64,000 nt of DNA from Polynucleobacter necessarius (GTDB lineage: Bacteria > Pseudomonadota > Gammaproteobacteria > Burkholderiales > Burkholderiaceae): assembly GCF_900096755.1 (NCBI RefSeq), contig NZ_LT615227.1:1393822-1457821 (forward strand). Reading direction: 5' to 3'. This document shows, piece by piece, positions 30,400-41,776 of the stretch (the stretch's first letter is position 1; each line of letters opens with the position of its first letter). A program made the translations under genes and the position numbers. The notes under the pieces were generated by a model that did no database searches, was not told the origin of the DNA, and saw only the letters and a list, made by a program, of their open reading frames with translations.

Positions 30400-31158
30400 T
30401 TATTTTTTCTGGAGCATCTGTTTTGCAATGCCTCGCAAAAGATCAATCTCTTCTTTATGCAGGCGGGTTCTTGCAAATAATGCCTGCAGGCGAGGCATGA
30501 GTTTCTTGGGATTTGCCGGGTCTAAATACCCAATAGCCTCCAGTCCTTCGCGCCAGTGCTCCAGCATGGCGGCAATGGCAGCTGGATCGGCAAAATCCGC
30601 CATTTCTTCTCTATTGCCCAATAAACCAGCATTTTCCCCTTTAGAATCGTCTTTTAAGGCCTCTCTAAGGGTGTAGGCGCAAACCATGAGGGCCTGAGCA
30701 AGGTTTAGTGATGGATAGGCTGGATTGGCGTCTAACCAGACCCGATGGGTACATAAAGCCAAATGTTCATTATCTAGACCGGTACGCTCAGGGCCAAAAA
30801 GTAGGGCAACCTTGCCATTGCCTTGAATGACTTCCCGAATCATGTCTCGGGCTGTTGGCCAATCGAGGGCTGGAGGCCCAAATTCACGATCGCGACTGGT
30901 TAAGCCCAGCACCAAGGAGCATCCCTCAACAGCTGACTCAAGGGAGTCAGTTTCTTGGGAGGATTCCAAAATATCAGCAGCACCGCTTGCCAGGGCAATT
31001 GCCTCGGATTCTTTAGCAACCCCTTTAATCTTTGGATTAATGAGGTGTAAATCGCCAAAGCCCATGGTTTTAAGGGCTCTTGCAGCAGAACCCGCATTAC
31101 CGGGGTGGCTGGTTTCCACCAGCACCCAGCGAAGTAATTGGGATTTCTTAGAATTCAT
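30400..31158 (-). CDS. trmJ: tRNA (cytidine/uridine-2'-O-)-methyltransferase TrmJ
   Basis: About 252 residues from ATG 31158; a TTG at 31170 is the alternative. SPOUT fold with VLVETSHPGNAGSAARALKTMG (motif 1), ALLFGPERTGLDNEHL (motif 2) and NPAYPSLNLAQALMV (motif 3). TrmJ methylates the ribose of nucleotide 32 in several tRNAs. Upstream of cysE on the same strand with 23 bases between. Confidence 0.88.
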   Translation of the reverse strand: MNSKKSQLLRWVLVETSHPGNAGSAARALKTMGFGDLHLINPKIKGVAKESEAIALASGAADILESSQETDSLESAVEGCSLVLGLTSRDREFGPPALDWPTARDMIREVIQGNGKVALLFGPERTGLDNEHLALCTHRVWLDANPAYPSLNLAQALMVCAYTLREALKDDSKGENAGLLGNREEMADFADPAAIAAMLEHWREGLEAIGYLDPANPKKLMPRLQALFARTRLHKEEIDLLRGIAKQMLQKK

Positions 31159-31299
31159 GAGCGCATTCAAGGGTCAGGTTAGGGGGGTAAATGGGCTAAT
31201 CGTTTAGAATCAACCTGTTAGCTTCATATTGTCATGCAGTTTGCAGTAATGCTTGGCAATATTAAAGCCTTGTCCTTATTTAATTTGTCCATCTAATCT

Positions 31300-32091
31300 A
31301 TGCATCCCATGTTAAATGTGGCCGTAAAGGCCGCCCGTCGTGCTGGTACCGTGATCAATCGCGCTTCCTTAAATTTGGAGCGCTTACAGGTTGACCGCAA
31401 GCAACACAATGATTTCGTAACCGAGGTGGACAAAGCTGCGGAAGCAGCCATTATTGAGACGCTCAGCGAGGCATATCCAACCCATGGATTCCTGGCCGAA
31501 GAAACTGGCGAACACAATGTTGATGCAGAAAACGTTTGGATCATCGATCCATTGGATGGCACAACAAACTTCATTCACGGCTTTCCACAATATGCCGTAT
31601 CTATAGCACTTGCTGTTAATGGTGTAACCCAGCAAGCAGTTGTCTATGATCCAACGCGCGATGAGTTATTCACTGCTACTCGTGGATCGGGTGCTTACTT
31701 GGATCGTCGTCGCTTACGTGTTGCTACGCAAGATCGTTTGGCAAATGCATTGATCGGTACAGGCTTTCCTTACCGCGAAGATCAAGACCTAGAAAAATAC
31801 TTAAAGATATTTGCGGAGATGTCACGTCAGTGCGCAGGTCTTCGTCGTCCAGGCGCTGCTTCATTGGATTTAGTGTACGTAGCAGCGGGTCGTTACGATG
31901 GATTCTTTGAAAGCGATTTAAAGCCGTGGGATATGGCAGCAGGCGCTCTATTAATTACTGAGGCAGGTGGCTTAATCGGCAACTATCGCGGTGAAGAAGG
32001 ATTTTTGAAGAGTGGTGAAGTGATGGCGGCTAACCCACGCATCTTTGCACAGATGGTGCAATGTCTTTCTAAGTACTCAAGCGCCAAGTAA
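31300..32091 (+). CDS. suhB: Inositol monophosphatase family protein SuhB
   Basis: 263 residues. Metal-binding signatures [12 protein letters not shown] and [15 protein letters not shown] are intact. In E. coli SuhB also acts in the rRNA antitermination complex. Divergent from trmJ across about 140 bases that must hold both promoters. Confidence 0.93.
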   Translation: MHPMLNVAVKAARRAGTVINRASLNLERLQVDRKQHNDFVTEVDKAAEAAIIETLSEAYPTHGFLAEETGEHNVDAENVWIIDPLDGTTNFIHGFPQYAVSIALAVNGVTQQAVVYDPTRDELFTATRGSGAYLDRRRLRVATQDRLANALIGTGFPYREDQDLEKYLKIFAEMSRQCAGLRRPGAASLDLVYVAAGRYDGFFESDLKPWDMAAGALLITEAGGLIGNYRGEEGFLKSGEVMAANPRIFAQMVQCLSKYSSAK

Positions 32092-32112
32092 AGACGGCTA
32101 AAGAAAGGTCTC

Positions 32113-32895
32113 TTAAGCCTTAACTAAATCGAGATAGCGTGCGCCATTCTGATCAGTGGCTAGTGCGCTAGCTCTCGGTAATACTGCATCCGGGTGATCC
32201 AAGTCCCAGTCTGACAAAACCCAGCGCTGCCATTCCTGTCCCTTTAATGATTCTTGGTGATGGGCTGGTAAGTGGGTGTGTCCATGAATCAATTTTTGGC
32301 CATCCATATCGCGCAGAGTCGCTGCGCATGCATCTGTAGTGACATTGGTCTTCATGTGGGCGTCAGCACTTTGTTTGGTGCGCTGATATTGCACATGACT
32401 ATTGCTACGAAGGTGTTGAGCTGCGGAGCGACGCCAAGTTACCGGTAGGCGTAAGAACAACTTTTGAATCCAAGATTTTCTGACCCAGCCACGAAAGATT
32501 TGATATCCCACATCAGCACTGCAAAGTGCATCGCCATGACTTAGGACGTATTTCTCGCTGGCAATTTCAACTGCAGAAGGATCTGGCAATAAAGTCATGC
32601 CGGTCTTTTTTAAGAAGGCGTGACCGATTAAAAAGTCACGATTGCCATGCATGTAATACGTTTTGGTCTTAGTGGATAAATTGGCAATTGCACTTTTAAC
32701 CTCTTGTTGAAAAGGTGAGTGTGCTGCAGCGTCATCGCCAACCCAATATTCAAATAAGTCACCCAAAATAAATACCGCTTCAGCTTTGGGCGCCTCTTTT
32801 TCGCAGAAGTCGAAAAAGCGCTGCGCCGTCAAGGGCATTGACGGCGTCAGGTGTATATCGGAGATGAGCAGGGCGCTTGAGTGCTTCGGAATCAT
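32113..32895 (-). CDS. lpxH: UDP-2,3-diacylglucosamine diphosphatase
   Basis: 260 residues. Calcineurin-like metallophosphoesterase with [41 protein letters not shown] and HGHTHLPA. Cleaves UDP-2,3-diacylglucosamine to lipid X in lipid A synthesis. Its start overlaps the ppiB stop by four bases, so the two are co-translated. Confidence 0.93.
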   Translation of the reverse strand: MIPKHSSALLISDIHLTPSMPLTAQRFFDFCEKEAPKAEAVFILGDLFEYWVGDDAAAHSPFQQEVKSAIANLSTKTKTYYMHGNRDFLIGHAFLKKTGMTLLPDPSAVEIASEKYVLSHGDALCSADVGYQIFRGWVRKSWIQKLFLRLPVTWRRSAAQHLRSNSHVQYQRTKQSADAHMKTNVTTDACAATLRDMDGQKLIHGHTHLPAHHQESLKGQEWQRWVLSDWDLDHPDAVLPRASALATDQNGARYLDLVKA

Positions 32896-33398
32896 TCCTC
32901 GAGAACAGTGGCCTTCTCAATTACAACATCTTCTGCAGGTACATTTTGATGAAAGCCGCCAGCACTACCAGTTTTTACTTTGCGAATCGCATCAACAACA
33001 TCCATGCCATCAGTCACTTTGCCAAATACAGCGTAACCCCAGCCTTGGGCATTTGGGGCAGTGTGATTTAAGAAATCATTGTCATTCACGTTGATAAAGA
33101 ATTGCGCTGTTGCTGAGTGTGGGTCGCTAGTGCGCGCCATTGCTACTGTGTAACGATCATTTTTTAAACCGTTAGTTGCTTCGTTTTCGATTTCATCGCC
33201 TGTTGGCTTTTGTTTCATACCAGCAGTCATGCCGCCGCCTTGAATCATGAAGTTATTAATGACGCGATGAAAGATCGTGCCATCGTAGTGACCACTTTTG
33301 ACATATTGTAAAAAGTTGGCAACGCTCTTTGGTGTCTTGGCGGCATCCAGGGTTAGGGTGATGTCGCCATGATTGGTTTTAAGAAGTACTTTAGACAT
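32892..33398 (-). CDS. ppiB: Cyclophilin-type peptidyl-prolyl isomerase B
   Basis: 168 residues, cytoplasmic form without signal peptide. Active-site segments [13 protein letters not shown] and [10 protein letters not shown] are present. It lies between the TPR lipoprotein gene and lpxH, overlapping lpxH by four bases and meeting the TPR gene by one. Confidence 0.94.
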   Translation of the reverse strand: MSKVLLKTNHGDITLTLDAAKTPKSVANFLQYVKSGHYDGTIFHRVINNFMIQGGGMTAGMKQKPTGDEIENEATNGLKNDRYTVAMARTSDPHSATAQFFINVNDNDFLNHTAPNAQGWGYAVFGKVTDGMDVVDAIRKVKTGSAGGFHQNVPAEDVVIEKATVLEE

Positions 33399-34234
33399 TA
33401 TTTGGATCTACTTTCTGGAAGGTTAGTGGATGAAGTATTGGTTGGGACGTCTTTAGACGGCGTCTTGATTAGATTTAATAGTACTTTTGCCTTATTGGCA
33501 TATTGACGTTGATTGAGTTGCGCAGACTCAGAGGCATCTTCATAAGCCCGTGCACCAAGACGCACATAGACTTCGCCTAAGTTGGCTGAAGCTACAGCGT
33601 AGCTAGGGCGCAGCTTTAAAGCGAGCTCTAGATAATCGCGTGCCTCAATCCATTGGCCTTCATTGGCGGCAATGGCGGCAAGATTGTTATAAGGCTCTGG
33701 TAGTTCAGGAAATTGCTGAGTAATTATGATCAAAGTTTTCTTGGCTTGATCGTAGTCTTTCATCTCGATTTGTAAGCGAGCTTTCAGGAACCGTAACTGA
33801 ACATTCTTTGGTGTCTTCTTTAAGTGGGCGTCTATCAGCTCAATGGCTTCTGGAAATTTGCGTGCCTTAACAAGTTTCTCAACATCAGAAGGGACAGCAT
33901 TTTTAGTAACTGGGTCTGGTTCGATGATGAGAAAAGATAAAAACGGCAGGGCAACGGTTTCAGATAGCTCTGGATTCGAAGGGTTATAGGGCATATCGGT
34001 GGAGAGCTTTTGAGCGTCGCCAGGGTTGCCTGAGCCTAAATAAGGCGAATTTGGCCCACATTTGAGTTCCTGGCTACTGACGGCCTTAATTTCAGCGTCT
34101 GCCACCTGCTGCGCAGTCGTACTGCAGCCCATTACTAAGGAAATAGCAAAGGTAGCTAGGGAGAGCTTAAAAAGGTTTGGGCGTGGTGCTGGGAGGGTTA
34201 CAGGCATAGGGGCAGGGGTATAAAACTGGCTCAT
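33398..34234 (-). CDS. TPR-repeat lipoprotein
   Basis: 278 residues. Lipoprotein signal with ISLVMGC (cysteine near residue 37, so an in-frame downstream start is possible). A proline/asparagine-rich linker precedes about three tetratricopeptide repeats ([54 protein letters not shown]). Probably an envelope scaffold; partner unknown. First gene of the ppiB-lpxH operon, divergent from cysS. Confidence 0.78.
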   Translation of the reverse strand: MSQFYTPAPMPVTLPAPRPNLFKLSLATFAISLVMGCSTTAQQVADAEIKAVSSQELKCGPNSPYLGSGNPGDAQKLSTDMPYNPSNPELSETVALPFLSFLIIEPDPVTKNAVPSDVEKLVKARKFPEAIELIDAHLKKTPKNVQLRFLKARLQIEMKDYDQAKKTLIIITQQFPELPEPYNNLAAIAANEGQWIEARDYLELALKLRPSYAVASANLGEVYVRLGARAYEDASESAQLNQRQYANKAKVLLNLIKTPSKDVPTNTSSTNLPESRSK

Positions 34235-34294
34235 TCGATATACTCAGCGCTCAGTCTAACAAATTGGCGCTACTTGCCCCACCTTTATAACCCT

Positions 34295-35719
34295 ATGCTG
34301 CAAATCTATAACACCCTCAGTCGCTCAAAACAGGTCTTTAAGCCCATTGAACCGGGCAAGGTAAAGATGTATGTGTGCGGTATGACGGTTTATGACTTTT
34401 GCCATATTGGCCATGCAAGGGTAATGATTGTGTTCGATATGGTCGTACGGTGGTTGCGTGCCAGTGGGTATGAAGTGATTTACGTGCGCAATATCACCGA
34501 TATTGATGACAAGATCATCAATCGTGCCATTGAAAATGGCGAGCCAATTTCTGCGCTAACCAATCGCTTTATTGATGCCATGCATGCTGACTCAGATGAG
34601 TTAGGTTTAATGCATCCAGATCAAGAGCCACGCGCTACTGATTACATTAACCAGATGCAAGGCATAATCGGCAAGTTGATTGAAAACGAATTGGCTTACC
34701 AAGCAGATGATGGCGACGTGAACTTCGCCGTTCGCTTATTACCAAGATATGGTCAGCTCTCTGGCAAAAGCTTAGATGAGCTCAATGCCGGTGAGCGTGT
34801 TGCTATTGTTGGCGGTAAGCGTGATCCCCTGGACTTTGTTCTGTGGAAGAGCGCCAAGCCAGAGGAGCCCGCAGATACTCGTTGGAAATCACCTTGGGGC
34901 GAAGGCCGTCCAGGTTGGCATATCGAATGCTCAGCCATGTCTTGCGACCTCTTGGGTGAGCACTTTGATATTCATGGTGGCGGCGCTGATTTACAGTTCC
35001 CGCATCATGAGAATGAAATTGCTCAAAGCGAAGGCGCTTTGTATGGTCAAGACCGCAAGGATGACGATGCACCATTTGTAAGTTACTGGATGCATAATGG
35101 ACACATTCGTGTAAATGAAGAGAAGATGTCCAAGTCGCTTGGAAATTTCTTCTTAATTCGTGATGTACTTAAAAGCTTTGACCCAGAAGTGTTGCGCTTT
35201 TTTATACTCAAGGCGCATTACCGGAGTCCTATCAATAATTACAGCGATGCCCAGTTAGAAGAGGCGCGCTCAGGCTTAGCGAGGCTCTATACCGCCTTGG
35301 CACAGGCGCCAAATACGCAAGCTGGCAAGCTAGATCCAAATAACCCATGGGCTAAGCGCTTTGCTGATGCCATGAATGATGATTTCAATACCCCTGAGGC
35401 AATTGCCGTCCTGTTTGATTTGGCAAGCGAAGTCAATCGAGCGCAAGGCGAAGAAAAGCAAACATTGGCAGGCACCTTGAAGTCTTTAGGGCTGGCCCTG
35501 AATTTCCTACAAAGAGACCCAACAGCATTTTTACAAGCAGGCTCCAAAGATCAAGACGGCATTAGCAACGATCAAATTGAAGAGCACATTGCTGCACGTG
35601 TGGCCGCCAAGCAAGCAAAAGATTTTGCTAAGGCTGATGCCATTCATAAATCACTTCTCGACCAAGGGGTGGTATTGGAAGATAAACCAGGCGGCATAAC
35701 AGAATGGCGTAGGGCTTAA
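34295..35719 (+). CDS. cysS: Cysteinyl-tRNA synthetase
   Basis: About 474 residues from ATG 34295. Class I enzyme: [19 protein letters not shown] includes zinc cysteine and HIGH-like motif, WHIECSAMS supplies further zinc ligands, and [12 protein letters not shown] is KMSKS. Its stop overlaps the next ATG by one base (TAATG). Confidence 0.95.
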   Translation: MLQIYNTLSRSKQVFKPIEPGKVKMYVCGMTVYDFCHIGHARVMIVFDMVVRWLRASGYEVIYVRNITDIDDKIINRAIENGEPISALTNRFIDAMHADSDELGLMHPDQEPRATDYINQMQGIIGKLIENELAYQADDGDVNFAVRLLPRYGQLSGKSLDELNAGERVAIVGGKRDPLDFVLWKSAKPEEPADTRWKSPWGEGRPGWHIECSAMSCDLLGEHFDIHGGGADLQFPHHENEIAQSEGALYGQDRKDDDAPFVSYWMHNGHIRVNEEKMSKSLGNFFLIRDVLKSFDPEVLRFFILKAHYRSPINNYSDAQLEEARSGLARLYTALAQAPNTQAGKLDPNNPWAKRFADAMNDDFNTPEAIAVLFDLASEVNRAQGEEKQTLAGTLKSLGLALNFLQRDPTAFLQAGSKDQDGISNDQIEEHIAARVAAKQAKDFAKADAIHKSLLDQGVVLEDKPGGITEWRRA

Positions 35720-36399
35720 TGACCGTAGTAAAAGACAAATCAGTAAAAACAGAAAAATCTGAAGCAATTCTTGAAGAAGTCGCCCCTGAATATTGGGAGC
35801 AGGCTTGCAAAGAATTGATGAAGCAAGATCGCATTCTCAAAAAACTCATTCCGAAATACGGATCGGGTTTTTTGGTAACACGCGGAGATCCATTTAACAC
35901 TTTGGCAAGAGCGATTGTGGGACAGCAGATTTCAGTAGCGGCTGCGCAATCTGTTTGGAATAGAGTGGTTGCTGCTAGCAAAAAGAAAGTCACCCCTAAA
36001 AACATCCTAGCGCTGACAGTGGAAGAATTACGTGCCGCAGGATTGTCTGGTCGCAAGGTGGAATACATCCGCGATTTAGCCGATCATTTTGATTCTGGTC
36101 GATTACACGCCAATCAGTGGAAAGATATGGATGATGAGAGTGTTATCAAGGAATTGAGCTCAATTCGGGGAATTGGCCACTGGACGGCTGAAATGTTCCT
36201 CATTTTTAATATGGTTCGCCCTAATATCCTGCCGCTGGACGATGTTGGTCTAATTAAGGCTATTTCCCTCAATTACTTCAGCGGAGAGCCTGTGAGCCGT
36301 CATGAGGCCCGTGAGGTGGCAGCAAATTGGGCCCCTTGGCGTACGGTTGCTACCTGGTATATGTGGAGAAGTATCGACCCAATCCCGGTTGAATATTAA
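35719..36399 (+). CDS. DNA-3-methyladenine glycosylase II-like protein
   Basis: 226 residues of the HhH-GPD superfamily. AIVGQQISVAAAQSVWNRV is the typical opening helix pair, SSIRGIGHWTAEMFLIF the helix-hairpin-helix, and the aspartate in LPLDDVGL the catalytic residue. It excises alkylated purines. Coupled to cysS by a one-base overlap and followed by accA after nine bases. Confidence 0.88.
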   Translation: MTVVKDKSVKTEKSEAILEEVAPEYWEQACKELMKQDRILKKLIPKYGSGFLVTRGDPFNTLARAIVGQQISVAAAQSVWNRVVAASKKKVTPKNILALTVEELRAAGLSGRKVEYIRDLADHFDSGRLHANQWKDMDDESVIKELSSIRGIGHWTAEMFLIFNMVRPNILPLDDVGLIKAISLNYFSGEPVSRHEAREVAANWAPWRTVATWYMWRSIDPIPVEY

Positions 36400-36408
36400 A
36401 ATCAGACT

Positions 36409-37386
36409 ATGAAAATGAAAACGACTTTCCTGGATTTTGAGCAGCAAATCGCCGAATTAGAAACAAAGATCGAAGAGCTGCGTTTTGTGCAAGATGAGTC
36501 ATCGGTAGATATTTCCGATGAGCTCAAGACGCTTTCTGAAAAGAGTCTGCAGCTAACAAAAGATGTGTACGCGAACTTAACGCCTTGGCAGGTATCTCAA
36601 GTAGCACGTCATCCACAAAGACCTTACACATTAGATTATGTAAGCGCTTTGTTTACTGATTTTCACGAACTCCATGGCGATCGCACTTTTGCAGACGATC
36701 AATCCATCATTGGCGGGCTAGCCCGTTTTGACAATCAACCTTGCATGGTGATTGGTCATCAAAAGGGCCGCGATACTAAAGAGCGCGCGTTGCGTAACTT
36801 TGGCATGAGCCGTCCCGAGGGGTACCGTAAAGCAATGCGCTTAATGCGCCTTGCGGAAAAGTTTGGCATACCAGTATTTACATTCGTTGATACACCTGGC
36901 GCATTTCCAGGTATCGATGCAGAAGAGCGCAATCAGTCTGAAGCAATTGGACGCAATCTGTATGTACAAGCAGAACTAGAAGTGCCGATTATCGCCACCA
37001 TTATTGGTGAAGGTGGTTCCGGCGGCGCCTTAGCAATTGCAATGGGCGATGTTGTGTTGATGCTGCAAAACTCAACATACTCCGTGATCTCACCAGAAGG
37101 TTGTGCATCTATCCTCTGGAAGACTGCTGATAAGGCTTCTGAGGCTGCAGAGCAGCTGGGTTTAACAGCTCAACGCATCAAAGCATTGGGCTTGATTGAT
37201 AAGATCGTGGCCGAACCGATTGGCGGTGCCCATCGTGATTACGAAAGCATGATGAGCAATATGCGTAAAGCACTTGCTGAATCCCTAAAAACCTTTGATG
37301 GCATGAAAGTGGATGCATTACTTGAACGTCGTCATGAGCGTTTGATGAGCTATGGCAAGTTCAAGGAAATCACAGCCAAGTCCTAA
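36409..37386 (+). CDS. accA: Acetyl-CoA carboxylase carboxyltransferase alpha subunit
   Basis: 325 residues. Signatures HRPLQ-type [31 protein letters not shown] and [17 protein letters not shown] are present. Transfers CO2 from biotin carrier protein to acetyl-CoA, with AccD. The last 35 bases overlap tilS. Confidence 0.96.
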   Translation: MKMKTTFLDFEQQIAELETKIEELRFVQDESSVDISDELKTLSEKSLQLTKDVYANLTPWQVSQVARHPQRPYTLDYVSALFTDFHELHGDRTFADDQSIIGGLARFDNQPCMVIGHQKGRDTKERALRNFGMSRPEGYRKAMRLMRLAEKFGIPVFTFVDTPGAFPGIDAEERNQSEAIGRNLYVQAELEVPIIATIIGEGGSGGALAIAMGDVVLMLQNSTYSVISPEGCASILWKTADKASEAAEQLGLTAQRIKALGLIDKIVAEPIGGAHRDYESMMSNMRKALAESLKTFDGMKVDALLERRHERLMSYGKFKEITAKS

Positions 37387-38665
37387 GTCGGCAAGACGAA
37401 TTGCGGTCGCCCTGAGTGGCGGCCTTGATTCGGTTGTTTTGCTCGATACGGTTTGCAAAGCGCAAGCCCAAAAACACAATACTGAAATTTACGCTTTTCA
37501 TATTCATCACGGCTTACAAAAGCAGGCCGATGAAGGGCTCATCTTTTGTGAGAAGCTTTGCAAAAAATATAAGATTCATTTTGATTTTCGTCTTCTCCAT
37601 TTAGCCGACCCAAGTGAGAAGGGTAATGTCGAGGCAAGAGCAAGAGTGGGGCGCTATGAAGCGTTGGCCGATCTTTGCGAAGAGTACGGCATTGAAGACC
37701 TGCTATTAGCGCATCATCAAAATGACCAGGCAGAAACCGTGCTGCTTCAACTGCTGCGTGGCTCTGGTGTTGCAGGCCTGTCTGGCATGCCGAACAGTAG
37801 GGCGCTAGAGCATAGCGATAAAAACATTGCCTTATGGCGGCCGCTGCTTGAGCAAAGCAAGTCAGAGCTTGAGGCTTATGCAAAAGAGCGCAAGCTTAAA
37901 TGGATTGAAGACCCTAGCAATCAGAGTGAAAAATATCGCCGCAATGCGATTCGTAAGCAAGTTATTCCCAGGTTAGAAAAGATTCAACCAGAAGTAATAG
38001 CAAATCTTGCGCGTAGCGCAGGCTTGCTAGGCGAAGTACAAACTCTATTGAATCGCTTGGCAGCGCAGGATGGAAAAGCCATTCTCAGTAAAGATCAGCT
38101 TAAGGTTGCGCCTCTATTGGTTTTAGCTAATCAAGATTTACCAGCTGCCAATAATCTTCTACGCTATTGGCTCCAATCGCATCAACTTGTCATGCCTTCG
38201 AAAGAACGCCTACAAGCATGGTGGCGAGACCTAAGCCAAGCAAAAGCCAGCGCTGAGTTGCAATGGGTGCACGATGATTGCGTTATTCGGCTATGGAGAG
38301 GGCTGTTGCAGATTTCAAAGTCCGATGAAGGTGGCACTGGTCGGTGGGTGTTTAAACCTCTATCAAGTTCCAGCAAAAAGCCTGGACTATCAGCGAGCTG
38401 GGTCAAAGAAGCGCTCGAAAACAACTTAGTCACCAGCAAAGCTAGATCTGGTTCAGAAAAGCTCCAAATTAAGTCCAACAGCCCCCGTAGAACACTCAAA
38501 AATCTCTTTCAGGAGGCTGATGTGCCGCCATGGCAGCGCCAAGCGCCATTGCTGTATATCGATGGCGATTTGATCGCTGTAGCGGGTATTGGGGTGAGTT
38601 ATCCACACCTAAAAACCGCTGGCAAGCGGGTAGTGCCGGAATGGCTACAAAACCCTGTAAAATAA
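37352..38665 (+). CDS. tilS: tRNA(Ile)-lysidine synthase
   Basis: 437 residues from ATG 37352, overlapping accA. PP-loop motif [16 protein letters not shown] near residue 16, then [11 protein letters not shown] and [19 protein letters not shown]. Converts the wobble cytidine of tRNA-Ile(CAU) to lysidine. C-terminal substrate-binding domains are degenerate in sequence but continuous. Essential in most bacteria and intact here. Confidence 0.93.
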   Translation: MASSRKSQPSPKSARRIAVALSGGLDSVVLLDTVCKAQAQKHNTEIYAFHIHHGLQKQADEGLIFCEKLCKKYKIHFDFRLLHLADPSEKGNVEARARVGRYEALADLCEEYGIEDLLLAHHQNDQAETVLLQLLRGSGVAGLSGMPNSRALEHSDKNIALWRPLLEQSKSELEAYAKERKLKWIEDPSNQSEKYRRNAIRKQVIPRLEKIQPEVIANLARSAGLLGEVQTLLNRLAAQDGKAILSKDQLKVAPLLVLANQDLPAANNLLRYWLQSHQLVMPSKERLQAWWRDLSQAKASAELQWVHDDCVIRLWRGLLQISKSDEGGTGRWVFKPLSSSSKKPGLSASWVKEALENNLVTSKARSGSEKLQIKSNSPRRTLKNLFQEADVPPWQRQAPLLYIDGDLIAVAGIGVSYPHLKTAGKRVVPEWLQNPVK

Positions 38666-38681
38666 GCCCTTTTTAGATCCT

Positions 38682-38699
38682 CAGGGAACAATTTCCCTG
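38682..38699 (+). promoter_or_regulatory. Small hairpin in the lysC leader
   Basis: Seven-base stem CAGGGAA/TTCCCTG with four-base loop, 28 bases before lysC. It lacks the large junction of a lysine riboswitch. It may be a weak attenuator or the end of the tilS transcript. Confidence 0.35.
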
Positions 38700-38727
38700 T
38701 CACAGATTAGTTAAATAGACGGTTTTT

Positions 38728-39978
38728 ATGGCTCTTATCGTTCATAAATATGGTGGCACCTCAATGGGCTCAGTAGAGCGCATTGCCAATGTTGCCAAAC
38801 GCGTTGCTAAATGGATGCGTGCAGGCCACCAAGTGGTCGTAGTTCCCTCTGCAATGTCGGGCGAAACTAATCGCCTACTTGGCTTGGCAAAAGAAATCAA
38901 TCCGGAAGCTAATCCACGTGAGCTGGACCAAATTGCTTCTACCGGCGAACAAGTCAGTTCTGGTTTGTTGGCGCTTGCATTAATGCGCGAAGGTATTGAT
39001 GCGGTTAGCTACGCAGGTTGGCAAGTTACCGTTCATACAGACTCTGCATTTACTAAAGCACGCATCAAAAGCATTGATGACAAAAAGATCTTGGCTGATT
39101 TAAATGCTGGTCGTGCCGTAGTGGTAACTGGTTTCCAGGGTGTTGATCCAAATGGCAACATCACGACACTAGGTCGTGGTGGTTCTGATACTTCTGCAGT
39201 GGCAATGGCTGCTGCATTAAAAGCAGACGAGTGCTTGATCTATACCGACGTTGATGGTGTTTACACAACCGACCCACGCGTTTGCGAAGATGCACGTCGT
39301 TTAGACAAGATTACCTTTGAAGAGATGCTGGAAATGGCCAGCCTTGGATCAAAAGTATTGCAAATTCGCTCTGTTGAGTTTGCTGGTAAGTACAAAGTTA
39401 AAACCCGGGTTCTGTCTTCTTTGACAGACCCATTGATGCCCCTTGCTGATGAGATGAGCTCGGGCACCTTGATTACATTTGAAGAGGACAGCACTATGGA
39501 AGCCGCAGTTATTTCCAGCATTGCCTTTGCGCGTGATGAAGCGAAGATTACCGTTCTTGGAGTTCCTGATCGTCCAGGCATTGCCTATCAAATTTTGGGT
39601 CCGATTGCGGATGCCAATATTGATGTGGACATCATTATTCAGAATCAATCTGTAGAAGGTAAGACCGACTTTACTTTTACAGTGCCATGTGCCGATTACC
39701 AAAAGGCCTTGGACATTTTGAAAAATACCGTTCAAGCCCATATCGAAGCAAAAGAGATTTCTGGCGATCCAAAGGTATCTAAGGTTTCAGTAGTTGGCGT
39801 AGGCATGCGCTCCCACGTTGGTATCGCTAGCAAAATGTTCCGCACCTTGTCAGAAGAGGGCATCAATATTTTGATGATCTCTACTAGCGAAATCAAGATT
39901 TCAGTGGTTATTGATGAGAAATACATGGAGCTGGCTGTCCGTGCCTTGCATAAGGCATTTGAGCTGGACCATAAGTAA
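38728..39978 (+). CDS. lysC: Aspartate kinase
   Basis: 416 residues. Kinase motif VHKYGGTSMGS at the N-terminus, TLGRGGSDTSAVAMA for ATP binding, two C-terminal ACT domains (ITVLGVPDRPGIAYQI and VSVVGVGMRSHVGIA) for allosteric control by lysine or threonine. First step of the aspartate family. Intact. Confidence 0.95.
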   Translation: MALIVHKYGGTSMGSVERIANVAKRVAKWMRAGHQVVVVPSAMSGETNRLLGLAKEINPEANPRELDQIASTGEQVSSGLLALALMREGIDAVSYAGWQVTVHTDSAFTKARIKSIDDKKILADLNAGRAVVVTGFQGVDPNGNITTLGRGGSDTSAVAMAAALKADECLIYTDVDGVYTTDPRVCEDARRLDKITFEEMLEMASLGSKVLQIRSVEFAGKYKVKTRVLSSLTDPLMPLADEMSSGTLITFEEDSTMEAAVISSIAFARDEAKITVLGVPDRPGIAYQILGPIADANIDVDIIIQNQSVEGKTDFTFTVPCADYQKALDILKNTVQAHIEAKEISGDPKVSKVSVVGVGMRSHVGIASKMFRTLSEEGINILMISTSEIKISVVIDEKYMELAVRALHKAFELDHK

Positions 39979-40058
39979 AAGGGCAATAAAACCCCTCAGA
40001 AGCGGTTATCCGTTAAACTGTTGGGCGCAGTAGCAGTAAAAAGGCAGTAAGAAAGTAC

Positions 40059-40153
40059 GGAGACGTGGCCGAGCTGGTCGAAGGCACTCCCCTGCTAAGG
40101 GAGCATCAGGGCTAAAACTCTGATCGGAGGTTCGAATCCTCTCGTCTCCGCCA
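40059..40153 (+). tRNA. tRNA-Ser (GCT)
   Basis: 95 bases with the long variable arm of class II tRNAs. Acceptor GGAGACG/CGTCTCC, anticodon loop CTGCTAA gives GCT, T-arm GGAGG TTCGAAT CCTCT. Discriminator G, then encoded CCA. Confidence 0.95.
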
Positions 40154-40166
40154 GTACTTTCAAATG

Positions 40167-40201
40167 AACCCAGATAATTCGCTGAATTGCTGGGTTTTTT
40201 G
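40167..40201 (+). terminator. Terminator after tRNA-Ser
   Basis: Stem AACCCAG/CTGGGTT with an inner stem AATTC/GAATT, followed by a T run. Confidence 0.8.
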
Positions 40202-40279
40202 TTTTCTGGAGCCGGGCTGATCGCAATCATCTTCTCGCCATCATCCAATTCGCAGCCTAAGGATGCTTGGGGTAAAGTT

Positions 40280-41065
40280 ATGTTGATGAACTCAAAAATG
40301 AAAACCTTTCTCGCTCTCGTAGCTAGCGTATTTCTTGCCACCTCAGCCTTAGTAGCGGCCGATATACATGTAATTACCTCAGGTGCATTTGCAGAAGCGC
40401 TTAAATCCCTGGTGCCTGAGTATGAGAAGCAATCTCCCAATAAAGTCATCATCTCTTATGGCTCTTCGATGGGTAAGGCTCCCGATTCAATTCCTTCGCG
40501 ATTGGCAAGGGATGAGAAGTTTGACGTACTTATTTTGGCATCTCCATCCTTAGAGGACTTTGTTAAAAGTGGGGCAGTGCAACCAGGAACGCGTGTTGAT
40601 TTAGTGGCATCTGTAATGGGTGCAGTGGTAAAGGCTGGAGCGCCTAAACCTGACATTAGCACTATGGCCGGACTCAAGTCCGCACTCCTGAATGCAAAAT
40701 CAGTCGCCTATTCTGCAAGTGCTAGCGGCGTGTACTTGTCGACAGAGTTATTTCCGAAGATGGGTATCTCTGAGCAAATGGATAAAACTGCCAGAAAGAT
40801 TTATAGCGAACGTGTTGCTTCGGTAGTGGCGAGAGGCGAGGCTGAGCTTGGATTTCAGCAGGTTAGCGAGTTAATTCCCATTCCCGGTGTCGACTTTATT
40901 GGCGAGCTTCCGCCTGAGGCTCAAAAGACAGTGTTGTTTTCAGCTGGAATCACCAGTAATGTTTCTAACCTGAATGCCTCCAGAGATTTAATCGCATTCT
41001 TGGCTTCGCCTAAAGCGGCCCCTACGATACAAAAAGCTGGACTAAAACCAGTATTGCCCTGGTAG
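40280..41065 (+). CDS. ModA-like periplasmic substrate-binding protein
   Basis: About 260 residues. Signal peptide FLALVASVFLATSALVAA; candidate ATGs at 40280, 40286 and 40298. The mature part begins DIHVITSGAFAEALKSLVPEYEKQ and has ISYGSSMGKA and FDVLILASPS, the SBP type of molybdate-binding ModA and relatives. No permease or ATPase gene is next to it, so it is an orphan here. Ligand unknown. Confidence 0.8.
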   Translation: MLMNSKMKTFLALVASVFLATSALVAADIHVITSGAFAEALKSLVPEYEKQSPNKVIISYGSSMGKAPDSIPSRLARDEKFDVLILASPSLEDFVKSGAVQPGTRVDLVASVMGAVVKAGAPKPDISTMAGLKSALLNAKSVAYSASASGVYLSTELFPKMGISEQMDKTARKIYSERVASVVARGEAELGFQQVSELIPIPGVDFIGELPPEAQKTVLFSAGITSNVSNLNASRDLIAFLASPKAAPTIQKAGLKPVLPW

Positions 41066-41111
41066 AAACAGCAAGATGATTTATGGAGTGGCGATTGTGC
41101 GCCCCTAAATG

Positions 41112-41142
41112 AAATAAGCCACCCAAGGGTGGCTTATTTTTT
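41112..41142. terminator. Terminator between the substrate-binding protein and a minus-strand gene
   Basis: Stem AAATAAGCCACC/GGTGGCTTATTT with CAAG loop followed by T. Good on the plus strand, usable on the minus strand. Confidence 0.85.
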
Positions 41143-41154
41143 GCTGCTTCAAGA

Positions 41155-41714
41155 TTACTTAGAGCCGTTGACAGCCTGCATATAACCTTGGATATATTGA
41201 GGTGGCACATACAGTTCAGTCTTCACTCCGGACTTAGAAGAGACGGTAACAATAAAACCTTTGCTTTGACGATCTTTCAAGAATGCTTCAGTTAAAGAGA
41301 TAGAAAGTACCCCTCTAAAAATGCAGCCTCTTTGCAGCCTCTTTCGCCACAGGCGCCAGCTTCTCTGCCAACTACTTTAAATGCATTGGCAGGGGATCCT
41401 TCTTGGGATGCCGAATCGTAATAACGCCATTGTGAAAAATACGTTAACTGGGCAACGAGTTCATAAGACTTAACACCTTGCTTTGATTGTTCTGCCTTTA
41501 GGCCAAACATTTCATAGGTGTTGGCTTCATCCATGGTGTTGATTGGAGGGCCTTGAAAGGTTTTTCCGCCAGTGATGGCGTTCGGAGTAATGATGGTTGA
41601 GTGATACACATCATTGATTTCCCAACCGCTAATTTTTTTGTCGTTGTGATTGCATGCGATCAAGGCAGTGCTTACCGCCAACAAAAGAACAATTCGACAG
41701 ATGATTCGTCGCAT
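41155..41714 (-). pseudogene. Lipoprotein of unknown function, frameshifted
   Basis: Starts MRRIICRIVLLLAVSTALIAC, a lipoprotein signal (cysteine 21). The frame ends after AAFLEGYFLSL, but the sequence continues one phase away as VLSISLTEAFLKDRQSKGF and ends YMQAVNGSK with a TAA at 41155. The shift lies in or near the C4 tract at 41310-41313. About 185 residues when rejoined. No family recognised. Confidence 0.7.
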
Positions 41715-41776
41715 ATAAAACTCCTAAAGAATCACCAAATCATACTATCCCTTGCTTGGGAGCCCGCTTTTAGTGC

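Noticed and set aside
38682..38699. Lysine riboswitch upstream of lysC
   Set aside because: The leader is only about 60 bases with one small hairpin; the five-way junction of the L box is absent.
40006..40452. 148-residue minus-strand frame containing SFSPDAPLAGECLRP
   Set aside because: This peptide is the reverse complement of the tRNA-Ser gene and is a well-known false annotation; the frame also spans the terminator.
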